Assembly: GCF_932294415.1 (NCBI RefSeq)
Contig: NC_065544.1
Location: forward strand, 18,389,351 to 18,453,350
Direction of reading: 5' to 3'
DNA length: 64,000 bases
Source of the DNA: Quercus robur
Lineage: Eukaryota; Streptophyta; Magnoliopsida; Fagales; Fagaceae
Of this stretch, positions 10,885-23,600 are shown one piece after another; the first letter of the stretch is position 1; the number at the start of each line of letters is the position of its first letter. The notes under the pieces are model-generated. The model searched no databases, was not told the origin of the DNA, and saw nothing but the letters and a program-made list of their open reading frames with translations. Position numbers and translations under genes: made by a program.

Positions 10885-11466
10885 AATTGGTTCTATTTTT
10901 TTTTTTTCCATTTGTGAAATGCAGTCATTAAAGAGGCAAAAAGTCCTGTAGTTGTATGCCTATTTAGTCATGAGATACCTTCTCTTATTAATAGACATAA
11001 GTGTTAACTTGGCAACATTAGTGAAAAATGGATGGATTGGGTCAAAACAAAATGTTGTAAAATTTGAGGATATTAACTGCAACTTTTTAAGGGCTTGTTT
11101 GGTACGTATACTCAAATACATGTTTTTAGTTTTTAAACAACATTACACGTATTTTCATACACTTTTTCACTTACGCGTATATCAAAAAAATACAAACAAT
11201 ATTATTCAAACTCTTCTACTAAACAAGCTCTAAATTATCTAATTTGACCAAAAATGGTTCTTTTTTGTTTTCATTTGTAAAATGCAGTCATTAAAGAGGC
11301 AAAAGTCTTGTAGTTTGTATGCCTATTTAGTCATGAGATACCTTCTCTTATTAATAGACATAAGTGTTAACTTGGCAACATTAGTGAAAAATGGATGCAT
11401 TGGGTCAAAACGAAATGTCGTAAAATTTAAGGATATTAACTGCAACTTTTTAAATAATCTAATTTG
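10885..11466. repeat. Tandem duplication, one copy carrying a MITE
   Basis: A unit of about 215 bp (AATGCAGTCATTAAAGAGGC to TAACTGCAACTTTTTAA and ATCTAATTTG) occurs twice, around 10885-11246 and 11247-11466. The first copy holds the MITE at 11091-11230. The second copy is uninterrupted and is the empty site. Directly upstream of TWD40-2. Confidence 0.85.
11091..11230. mobile_element. Tourist-like MITE, copy 2 (140 bp)
   Basis: The ends are GGGCTTGTTTGGTA and TACTAAACAAGCTC with TAA on each side (11088-11090, 11231-11233). The neighbouring tandem copy shows the pre-insertion sequence CTTTTTAAATAATCT, confirming both the borders and the 3-bp duplication. Same family as 9441-9576. Confidence 0.85.
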
Positions 11467-11694
11467 AAAAAAAGAAAAAGAAAAAAAGAAAACCTTACTT
11501 CCCGACTATTTTCCCTTTTTCCATATGCTTGTCTGAAAATGAACGCGCATTTGTAAATTTCAGATGGGAGTTTGAATACTTTCCATCGGAAAGTTACTGC
11601 ATATCTGAATCTAATCAGATTTGCATTGCTACTCTCAGTCCCAATCTCAGGCTATTTTTCTAGATCCACCAGAAGAAATTAAGAAGAGAAGAAA

Positions 11695-14600
11695 ATGTTA
11701 CGGCTGAGAGCATTTCGGCCTACGAATGATAAAATTGTGAAGATCGAGTTGCATCCCACGCATCCATGGCTTGTAACCGCGGATGCCTCAGATCACGTCT
11801 CTGTTTGGAATTGGGAACATCGCCAGGTATCCTTTCTCTCCTTCTGCAAAAAAAAAAATCTCCATTTCGTTTCATTTTATTCTCTCAAATCCAAATCCAA
11901 ATCCAATTCAATTCTCACAGGTTATTTATGAGCTTAAAGCCGGCGGCGTGGACGAGCGCCGCTTAGTTGGTGCGAAACTAGAGAAGCTTGCTGAAGGCGA
12001 ATCGGAGCCCAAAGGAAAACCTATAGAAGCCATGCGTGGAGGCAGGTAAATTGTATCAATTCAATTCACTCCTGCTGCATTTTAGTTTGTTCTCTGGATG
12101 GCTACGTGTTTTACTTTTTCATATTCTTCAAGTGTTAAGCAGGTGAATTTTTATGACGATGATGTGCGCTTCTGGCAACTATGGCGTAACCGCTCTGCCG
12201 CAGCGGAGGCTCCCTCCGCCGTCAATCAATTCGCCTCGCCTTTTAACTCTCCGCCTCCGTCCACGAAAGGAAGGCATTTTCTAGTCATCTGTTGTGAGAA
12301 TAAAGCCATATTTTTGGACTTGGTGACGATGCGCGGCCGTGATGTTCCCAAGCAAGAACTTGACAACAAGTCGCTTCTCTGGCAAGTCAAACAAATGTTT
12401 TATTGATGCTTTAGTTTTTTTTTTTATATATAATCTATCAAGTGCTACATTTGCAAATATAAGATTATTAAATACAAATAAATGATTGCGTAGCGCGTCA
12501 AGGGATGAATGCCCCTGAATTACCCCGAACTTGTATCTAACGGGTGGGGTCAGTTTCGTGTAGGTTTTACTGGCTAGAGGCAAGTCCAAAGTGATAGAGC
12601 ACACGAATGCCGACTAGCTGATAGCCATAGTTTGTGGAATGGCCTTTTTCCATTCAAATAGTTCTAAGAGCATGCTATTAGGTAGTCATATTATACACTA
12701 GATAGCTTAAAGAATTATAAGCAAATGAAAGAAACTCAGTGAACTCTAAAATGGAATTACTTTCGCTAAGACCCAATACATGAGATCATTCAAGTAAGAA
12801 ATCTAATGAAATAAGTCTTCAATTGCACCTCCAAAGCTTCCACATCAAAAGTGTGATGGTTCTGCTCCTTTCTCAATAAGCACATTAGGCATAATGGGGA
12901 AAAATTCCAAACAAAAAGAGTGTTTACCAACCAATTCCTCCATCTAGTTAGAAGATCAAGTACCCTCTTCAGCATCATTCAATATACCCTAAACACACAA
13001 GAAAAGGAACTCCACAAAGCATGTGCTAGGTCCCAATATTTCTATAATGGTCCACAGTCTCCCTACTGCATCTACACATTCAACATTGATTTATCAAGTG
13101 ATTCCCCTAAGCTATTGTCCACACAAAGAAGGAAGCCTGCAGCTGCTTTGGAGCCTTGGTGCAACACATGCTTCTCCAAGGAAATAATTCTCACTCAGGG
13201 CTTGTAATATGGCAGAGTAAGAATGAACATCACACTTTCCATTAACGTTCAGTTTCCACCTCTTCTTATCAAGGCCCTCTCTCTTTGGTATATTGGAATA
13301 TGGTAGTACTATCATAGAATCAACTGACTCCAATTCCAATAGCTCACATTCTCATCATTTCAACACTCCAGGAACAAAGTGATTGAACTGTCTTTGTTAG
13401 CTGTAATAGTGTACAACTCTAGGTACAAGTCATTTAAAAAGTTGGTCCCTGACTCCCTGCACCACCTATCTTGCCAAAACCTTGCTCGGTTTACAAAACC
13501 TTACCCTCAAAATATATGTGGCTTGCAAATCTATCCCAGCCCACCCTAATATTCTTCCATAAGCAGGTTTCTTCTTCCCCAAAATACTGTAGCTACTTAC
13601 ATAGTCAAGATTTAAAAAAAAAAAATGCTGTAGTATCTCACTTGATAAAGCTTGGTTGAAGGTGCCTAACTTGCATATCCCCCAACTCCTATTGGCGATT
13701 GGGTTTCACACTATATTCCAATCCACTCTGGAATTTGAATTCAACTCCTAGACCACTCCATAAGAAATTCCTCAATAAACTCCTCAAAAGTTTGCTATGT
13801 ATGTTGGGATGGTAAATAAGGAGAGACTATATATTGGTAAACTCGAGATTATACTCTTCAGGAGTGTCAAACTTCTCCCTTTCGACAAGAATATAGTTTT
13901 TCCCAACTTGATAATCTCTGCTCCAATTTCTCTAGAATGGGATTCTGCATTGTTTTCGCCTAGACTAACGATCCCAGAAACATGCCTAAGTAATTCATTG
14001 GCAAACTCCCAATCTTACAACTGATAATATATGCTAATTTCACCAAACTTCCAAACTCTCCTATAGGGACCCCTTCACTCTTGCTCAAATTTATTCTCAA
14101 ACCTGTTACAACTTCAAAGCATGTCAACAGTTTTCTAATATAAAGGAGTTGATCCATATTTGCATTACAAAAAAAAAAAAAAATCAATATCATCGGTGGA
14201 AAATAGGTGTGAGATCATACGACCATTATCAGTGTTCCATTATCAACACTAAAACAAAAGATGTAACCCTTTTCTTCTGTTCTTCTTAACATCATACTCG
14301 ATAGCTCCATAACCAAGATAAAGGGCAAAGGTGAAAAAAGGATTACCTTTCCTTAATACCCTCGAACTATTGAACCGCTTGTTGGGAAACCATTCACCAA
14401 CACTAAAAATTGGATTGTAGTGATGCATAAGAGAATCCACACCTCCATTTACCACCGAACCCCATTCTCTGAAGCAAGTAATTAGAGTATCCAAATTAAT
14501 ATGATCATGAACATTTTCAATATCTAGCTTACGAATCAAACCTGGAACACTGCTCTTTATTTGGCTATCATGACACTCATTAGCAATAAGAACTAAATTC

Positions 14601-17600
14601 AGTATTTTTCTTCCACCCACAAAGGCATTATATGATAGCAAGTTGTGCCAAAACTACCTTCATTTGCCACATCTTCTTGCCTGTGACATGCTACAGGAAT
14701 TACTCTATCAACTCGATTTTTGGACACCTTGAAGTAGTTTTTTAATGTAAGTTCCATGCAGTGGTGCTGAAAGAGTCTGCTTTGGAATGGAGATGATGGA
14801 TCAAACAATAGTTACAAGTGATGGAATTAGTTATAACTCAAAAGTTTTCGTTTGGTTGGGGGGATGGAAAAGTGGGGGATAAAAAATGATGAGGGATGGA
14901 AAAGATTTAGTTTTTTTTTTCATGTGTGTTTGGTTGGGAGGATGGAAAAGTGGAGGGATGAAAAACTCTTTTGTTTTGGTTGAGAAAAAAAATGAGAGGA
15001 TAAAAAATGTAGTTTTTATGAATTTACTCTCATGCTCCTATCACGTAAAAAAAATTAATAGTTAAAAAAAATTGCTGTCAGTATTTTAAAAAAAAGAAAA
15101 AGAAAAAGAAAAAGAAAACTAACGTCAAAGTTAAAAAAAAAAAAAAAAACAGAAAGGAAAAAATAAGAAAACCAACACCATACATGTGGGAGGAGATGGG
15201 TAATTTCGCATCAAGCCCCCTCTTCCCTCCACATTTTCTCCCCAAATTGGGGAGATTCCAAAATCACCCCAAATGGTGCACCCGGGGAGAAAACTCCTGG
15301 GCCCCACCAAAATCTCCTCTCTTTTCCCCTCCCAACCAAACAACCCGAAAACCATTCCCTCCCCCCAATAATCACCACAACCAAATGGGCCCAAAATTGT
15401 GTTAATGTACGTAATTATAATCTGTTTCCTTTTTCCTTTTCTTGACTATTGCAGTATGGAGTTCCTTTCGAGATCCGTTGGTGGTGATGGTCCTCTTGTT
15501 GCTTTTGGTGGATCAGATGGTGTCATAAGAGTGCTTTCAATGATAACATGGAAGGTTGGCTGTTTTTCATGTTGTTGGTCTATCACATTCAGATCAAGTG
15601 TTTCTTTCATTCTGTGATAATACTAGTTTTTTGCAGCTTGTGCGACGGTACACAGGAGGTCATAAAGGATCAATTTCTTGTTTAATGACCTTCATGGCTT
15701 CTTCTGGTGAGGTACAACATCCATTTCCTAGAAGTAATTTACATTACTTGGTATTATCTTTTAATTTTCTTTACTATTAGAATTTTTTTATGATCTTGGT
15801 CTAGATGCCTCTGTAATACTGGAGTTAACTCAATGATGATGATGCAATGTCTGAATCTTCATAGGATTTTTTTTTTTTTTTTTGATAAGTAACGAAAATT
15901 TTATTAAAAAAAAAAAAACAGCCAACCCGAGTACATTGGGAATGTACTATGGGGGCATAAATCAATAACCAAGATTACAACGATCAAGTAAAGCAGGAAG
16001 GGAAGAACAAGAAAAATGACAAAAAACCACACTCCAATCGAGTAGAGTGTGTAAAAAAAAAGACTTAATCTCTAACATAGAGCGTTCACAACCCTCAAAA
16101 CTTCTAGCATTCCTTTCGCGCCAAAGACACCATAACAAGCAATGAGGCACAATTCTCCACAACTCTATGTTTCTATGTCGTCCAAACTTACCCTGCCAAG
16201 AGTCAAACAACTCAATAACCTTCTGAGGCATAACCCAATGAATTCCAAACAAACAAAACACCAACGACCACAACTCACAAGCAATGGGGCAATGAAGAAG
16301 AAGATGATCCACTGACTCCCCACAATTCTTACACATATAGCACCAATCAAGAACGAGCACATGTCGTTTGCGAAGGTTATCTGTTGTTAAAATCTTACCT
16401 AAGGAAGCAGACCATGAAAAGAAAGCTACCCTTGGAGGAACCTTCGATTTCCAAATCATCTTCCAAGGGAAGGATAAGATGGTAGGAGGGTAGAAGGAAG
16501 GATAGAATCCTCTAACCTCAAAACCTTTACTCCTTGCTGGCTTCCAACACACCTGATCCGGACCCAAACCCCGTACCGTTGAAGAGTACACCATATCCAT
16601 AAACAGATCAAAGGATTCTTGTTCCCAATCTTGTGGAGGACGACGAAATTTGGCATCCCAATGAATCCTCCCACCTGACCAACACATAACCTCCGCTACT
16701 GAAGAATCCTTTGTTCTACTAATACAATAAAGTTCCGGAAAAGCCTCTTGCAGAGTACGATCTCCACACCACACATGCTTCCAAAACTTCACTCTAGTAC
16801 CATCCCCCACATCATACAGAAGTAATTTAGAAAAACTCATCCAACCACTCCTAATATGTCTCCACAAACTAACACCATAAGCACTGGTCACTTTTTTCGT
16901 GCACCAACCACCCCAATCATTCCCATATTTCACCTCGATAACCCTCCTCCAAAGAGCATTAGTCTCCATGCCATACCTCCATAACCATTTTCCTAACAAG
17001 ACAGAATTAAAACTCCTCAATCGTTTAATACCGAACCCTCCAACCTGCAGCGGCTTACAAACCTGAGCCCAACTGACTAAATGTAATTTAGAATCACCAT
17101 TAATACCACTCCACAAAAAATCTCGTTGTAACTTCTCGATACGATTTGCCACCTTCCCAGGTAAAGGCAGAAGGGAAAGGAAGTATGTAGGTAAGGAGGA
17201 AAGAGTACTTTTAATAAGAGTTACCTTACCCCCCTTAGATAGATACAACCTCTTCCACCCTGCTAATCTCCTTTCCATCTTCTCCAAAATAGGATTCCAA
17301 ATTGATAACTCCTTAAATTTAGCTCCTAGCGGTAGCCCCAAATATCTCAATGGAAGAGAGGATTGCCTACACCCCAACATCCCCACCAGAACATCCATAT
17401 TGTGCACCACCCCTATAGGAACCAACTCAGATTTTCTTCATAGGATTTGATTATCTAATTATCCCTAAAGTTCATTTGGTCCTGCAGTGTTCCTTTGGAG
17501 ATAATTCTTACTTCTAATAGCAACATGAGACAAAACATTTTCTTAATACAGTAGTTTGTAGAAGACTTATCAAAAAAAAAAAAAATACAGTAGTTTGTAG

Positions 17601-20600
17601 AAAATTTTGACTGTGGAATGTAGAGTTTGAGTCAGAAGATTTTGCACAGATAGTTAAGAATTACATGTTACTGTGGCTTGACACTGGCACATTATATTCA
17701 TAACATGTACAAATGCAGAGGTGCATAGAGGTACATACATACTGTGTCTCAGTGTCTCTACATTTTGGATGAGTTATCCGTGTTTTTCCTTATAAGTACA
17801 AATTATTGAGAGTGCAAAATGGGCCTGTAATCTTTGTAAATGGGGGAAAAGCCTTAAAAGAGCAAAGGGGGAGTTAGAGGAATTTTGAAATTATAAACAA
17901 TTGCAATCTAAATTTCCAAAGTTCAAAGGCGTCCAGGAAAAAGGAATTAGCTTCTAAAGCCTTCATCAACTTGTATGAGCTCCAAATGTAGAACTTACAA
18001 CACCATGACTTTTTTTTTTTTGGGTGTGTGCGCGTGTGTGTATTAATTAAACAACAAATATGACTCATTGACTCTTGAATGACTTCCATCTTATTCAAGA
18101 GGTTTATCCAGAAAAGGGCAAGTATCTGAGATTATATGTGTGGATGTTGCTTTTACAGGCATCCAAGAGTCTTAAATTTGTCTTTTTCCCTTCTTTGTGT
18201 GGCAGAAGAGAGGGGGGGGGGGGGGGGGGGTGTTAATGAAGGCAGCGACCATGTTTTAGTTCTTTATATGTACAAACTGTATCATAAATAAAAATAAATT
18301 TGAACGGACAAGTAGCCCTCAAAAAAAAAAATGGGATGGGCAAGTATCTGAGATTATATGTGCAGATGTTGCTTTTACAGGAATCCAAGAGTCTTAAATT
18401 TGTCTTTTTCCCTTCTCTGTGTGGCAGAAAGGGGGGGGGGGGGTGTTAATGAAGGCAGCGACTGTGTTTTAGTTCTTTATATGTACAAACTGTATCATAA
18501 ATAAAAATAAATTTGAATGGACAAGTAGTCCTCAAAAAAAGAATGGGATGGAAATATTGATATCATTAGCAAGACATCAAGGCTCCTGGAATTTAGATGA
18601 CAAACAAGGAAGGAGCCGGTTGGCATGAAAAGGGGGGTGGGGGAGAGTTCAAGGGGAGTAGTGGAGTCCTGTGAACATTTTTAGGACAGTTGCTACAAGG
18701 CTTTAGTGTGCAGTTGATCCAAACTTTTCAGCCATTTGTACCTTGTCAAAGATATTTTAGTGTGTATACATAAATGTTTATGCTGTGGTGAAAATGGTTG
18801 AGAATTTGGAAAATTTGTTTAATACCCGGTGTATCTAAATTGGTTTCAGTTGTTGAAGTCAAACTAATACATTATGCACAAATTCATTCTATAAAATTTG
18901 TTTAATACCTGATGTATCTAAATTGGTTTCAGTTGTTGAAGTCAAACTAATACATTTCACTTTTACATAAACATGGATATATGTGTTCATGTGTGCTTAC
19001 CTGGTGGCAAGTTGTGAGCTTATTGAATGAATTTGTGCAGAATGTACATGTGTTTGTGTATTTATGCATACTTGCTCATTTATGGTTTTACATTGTTATA
19101 TAATTTGTAATTTTATTTACTTTTGATTGTAATTTCATTTACCTTTGATTGTAGGCACTTCTGGTTTCTGGTGCTAGTGATGGTTTACTTGTGCTCTGGA
19201 GTGCAGATCATAGTCAAGATTCACGAGAACTTGTACCCAAGCTAAGCTTAAAAGTATTATCTCCTTATCCTCTCATTACACTACTTTTTTCTTTCAAGAT
19301 AATTGATATATGAATTGTGATAGGCGTTGAAGTATTTTTCCTTAATATGGCTTTGTTCAAGCATGAATTATTTTGCCTTCCTGATTTGGCCCTGTTCGGT
19401 GTTGTTATTTAAATAAAAGCTATGTGTAAACCTTGACATTGTGTTGGGTTCTGATACCAATCTAGGATATTTAACATGGTAATTTTGAACCAAATACAGT
19501 GTGACATTTATAGCATTACCTGCACTGTAAACTAATAGGGAAAACAAAAGAAAAATTATAATAGTTAACTTTGGAATTTGTTTTAACTTATCAAAAAAAA
19601 CTTTGGACTTTGTTTTAACTTCTTTCTCTTCCCAATTATTTTCTTATGGTGATTTTTATATTCAATTTGAGTTCATGACAGTAGGAACTTGACACATGCA
19701 TGTTTACTTGGTTGTGAGGCATAGATTCTGTTTCATTGAAACAGTAAAATTTGGGGACATATTTTCTAATACAAATATGATACATCTAGGCACATGACGG
19801 TGGGGTCATAGCGGTTGAGCTTTCTAGAGTGGTTGCAGGAGCTCCACAGCTTATTACCATTGGTGCAGATAAGACATTAGCTATATGGGACACAATCTCG
19901 TTTAAGGTAATGTATCAATTCCTTGATGTTTTCAAGTTCTGTGAAATGCAATTTTTTTTATTGGAATTGCTTTGTAGCTTTGGCATGTTAGCTTTTCCTT
20001 TGATTTATTTTTTGGGCATTGTTCACTTTCGTTTCTCAGGAGTTGCGGCGTATCAAACCTGTTCCAAAACTGGCTTGCCATAGTGTGGCCTCTTGGTGCC
20101 ACCCTCGAGCTCCAAACCTCGATATTTTGACATGTGTGAAAGATTCCCATATCTGGTATGCATATATTTTCATGTCCTTGTCCATTGCAAATTCCCATTA
20201 GTTTGTTCTTTTCCTTGGTTTATAGTACAGTGGATTACGTAACATGATTGGTGCAGCAATCCAAAAGAGTTGGATATGATTTAATGGAGGAGATATGATC
20301 TGAAGACCATACGCCTTTCTCTGTTTTAATTATTTTGGAGGATATTAAAACTAATTTTGGATTTTTGGCAGGGCCATTGAACACCCAACTTATTCAGCTC
20401 TTACGCGGCCATTGTGTGAACTTTCCTCGTTAATCCCTCCGCAAGTACTTGCACCTAGCAAGAAACTTAGGGTATGTAGCTATAATTTCTACTTTTGTTT
20501 GTATGAGACTTACCAGAAGTGTTATTCCTGGTTTAATGTTTCTTAGAATAGCCTTGATCAGATTTTTACAAGTCATAGGAGGGAAACATGTTGATGATAA

Positions 20601-23600
20601 ATCTAGTCTTACCAAACCAATCTTATTTAAAGAGACTAATTTTCCTCTAGACATGTCTTCAGTTCATGTATTTATGTATGCATGCATGTTTCTGTTGTGT
20701 ATGTATGTGTGTGTATATATTAATCTATTATGACCTGGGTGCTAAATAAATTATTTGAATTCAGTTTAGTGATAGAATAAGGCTTCCTAGATTGTTATTT
20801 ATTTGTATTCAAATTAATTCCTCTATTTTAGGATAGGATTGGTACCTATGTTTTAGGATCTGTTGATTAGGTTATCTCATCCTTGGCAGTTTATGTATGT
20901 TAAATGCCTTAATGAGAATTAAGCAGAAAATTAACCAAAAATGTATATTTCATCTCTCAAGTTCAAGAGATTGTTCATCTCGAATTGACTAACTATTTTT
21001 TATATTCAGTAAATTATTTTGATTCACACTATTTGGTATTAGAGCCAAACAACCACACTATCACACACTATCCGCCCATCCGCAACTCAAGCCAAACAAC
21101 AGCTACCATATACTTCCAAGCAGCTGCTGCAACACCCAACCAAAAATAAAAAATAAAAAATAAAATTCAAGCAACAACAAGATCTACGAGCCCTAGATCA
21201 CCCAATTCATCAAAGTCTAGATAACCAAAACACCGACATCCTATATAGCCCAACCTATAACCTTCCAAAGAATATTTGAAGACCCATTTGTTAAAAAGCC
21301 CTTTTCCCCCTACCCAGGCCAGTTTGCTTTTTTATTTTTATTATTTTAAAAAAAACATCTACCTATCAGGAGCGTCAATCCCAACAAATAAAGAATGGAG
21401 AGCATGTTGGAGATTGTCAACCAGATGTTAGATATTACTAAGAACATGTCCAAAAGCATAGCAAGGATGGAAGCAAGGATGTAAAATTCATGGGATCAAA
21501 TGATAGAGATCTTAGATAAACAATCCAATGTAATTTTGGAATCGAAGAACAATCAAAAGTACAAGGATCCCATCAAATTTTGGATAATCAAAGTAATGTA
21601 CTCCAAGCATAACCAATAATTCTAGAAGGTCCCTTTGCGTGTAGTTTTTTTATATGGACTGCTGCCTTGGGGAAAAGCTTGACCAATTTAAGGGAAAAAG
21701 GGTATGTATTATGGATTGGTGTTTTATGTGCAAGTGTAATGGTGAATTAGTTGACCATCTCTTTCTTCATTGGGTTGCTATGGATCTGTGGCCTATTGAT
21801 TTGGGTTTATTTGGAGTAATTTGGGTTATGCCAAAGTCTGTTGTTGAACTTCTAGCTTTCTGGCAAGGTTGGTTTGTTCGTCATTGGAGTGGTCACATAT
21901 GAATGGTTATTCCCCATTGTTTGATGTGGTGTCTTTGGAGGGAAAGAAATAGCAGATGTTTTGAAGATAATAAGAGAACCATGCCAAATCTCAAGATATT
22001 CCTTTTTAGAACTTTAATGGACTGGTTGTCAGCATTGAGCAACCATTCTTTCTTTTCTATTCTTGATTTACTTGATTTGTGTAATTTTTGTATTTGATTG
22101 TATACCCCTGTATTCTTCCTGTGTACTCAAGTCTCTTTCTTTGATATTAATAAATCTTTATTACTTGTCAAAAAATAATAATTCTTGAGAGTAATACGTT
22201 GGAGGATGCACCTGCTATACAAAATGTGTTTGAAGATCAAAGGATCAATGAAGTGGAAAAGATAGATCAAAGGGATTTTCTCGTGATTTCGAATAAGCCT
22301 AGTCTAATTTCATACATTGAATTTGTCATTCCTGATGAGTTCAAGGATGTGAAAATCAAGGTTTTTCTGTTCATAAATGTGGTTGAAGAATTGGTGCAAG
22401 TATCAAATATCCAAAACCTTATCCTTCAACACTTTAAAATTTGAGGTCGAGTTTTCTCCAATTGGGGAAGAAGGATATGGTGTGAGCAAGTATCGATTTC
22501 CATATTTCAGAATCTTAAGGACAAGATTCATCATAAAGGGGAAGGGAATGTTATGAACTGAGTGCTAGATAAATTATTTGAATTTAGTTTAGTGATAGAA
22601 TAAGGCTTCCTAGATAGATTAGTATTGTTATTTATTTGTATTTAAATTAATTTCTATGTTTTAGGATAGGATTGGTACCTATATTTTAGGATTTGTTGAT
22701 GAGGTTATCTCATCATTGGCTATTTATCTACATTGAATGTGCATTAATGAGAATGAAGCAGAAAATTAACCAAAAATGTCTATTTCCTCTCTCAAGTTCA
22801 AGGCATTGGTCATCTCGAATTAACTAACTATCTTTTATATTCAATATTTAGTAAATTATTTTGGTTCACAACATAATCTAATAGAAACTTATACCTAGTG
22901 TGAAATTGACAAAAGTTGCATTGGGTGTAATTTAATCCTAACCCATATGTTGTGTCTTTTGAAAAGTAATAACATTTGATCATAAGTTACGTGGGTGGTT
23001 CTTCTTCCGTTGTTTTTCTATGGAAAGGTGGCGTGTCTCTTTCTTTGTTTGGACAGCCGCATGGGATAGGATTCTCACGGGCGATAACTTGTAGGTTAGG
23101 GGCTTTGATTTTGTTGACCGGTGCATTATGTGTCGTTGTTGTGGGGAGATAGTGGATCATGTGTTGTTGCACTGTGGAAGGGCTTATCGGCTGTGGAGTT
23201 TTGTCTTTAGAACTTTTGGGATTTCATGGGTTCCCTCATGTTCAGTGGCTGATTTTCTATTTGGTCGGTGGAATTGGTTGGGGAAGCACTCATCTAACAT
23301 TTGGAATTTAGTTCCGTTATGTTTGATGTGGTGTATTTGGAGGGAACGCAATTGGCGGACTTTTAAAGACTTAAATAGATCCGATGACCAACTGCTTGCT
23401 CTCTTTATTGGTTCCCTTTTTGATTGGTCTAGGGCTTGAAGACTCACTTTTAGTGATTCTCTCCCTTTGTTCCTTAGCTCTCTCTTTCTTTGTTATTAGT
23501 TCTTCTTTTATGTTTTTGCTTTTCTCTCTTTTTTTTGTACTTTTTGATATGCTATGTACTACTTTCCATATATCAGTTTTTTGAATATACATCTTTCTTA

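Larger units (their letters stand above)
12382..15454 (+). other. GC-AG intron 3 of TWD40-2
   Basis: The exon ends CTTCTCTG and the next bases are GCAAGT. The next exon begins TATGGAGTTCC after TTGCAG. Only this join gives the conserved LLCMEFLSRS. GCAAGT is the strong form of the rare GC donor. The intron holds an antisense LINE fragment and a foldback region. Confidence 0.85.

Noticed and set aside
21654..22097. Two short frames as small host genes
   Set aside because: They are the two halves of one LINE zf-RVT tail broken by a stop, with LINE poly-A and target duplication.
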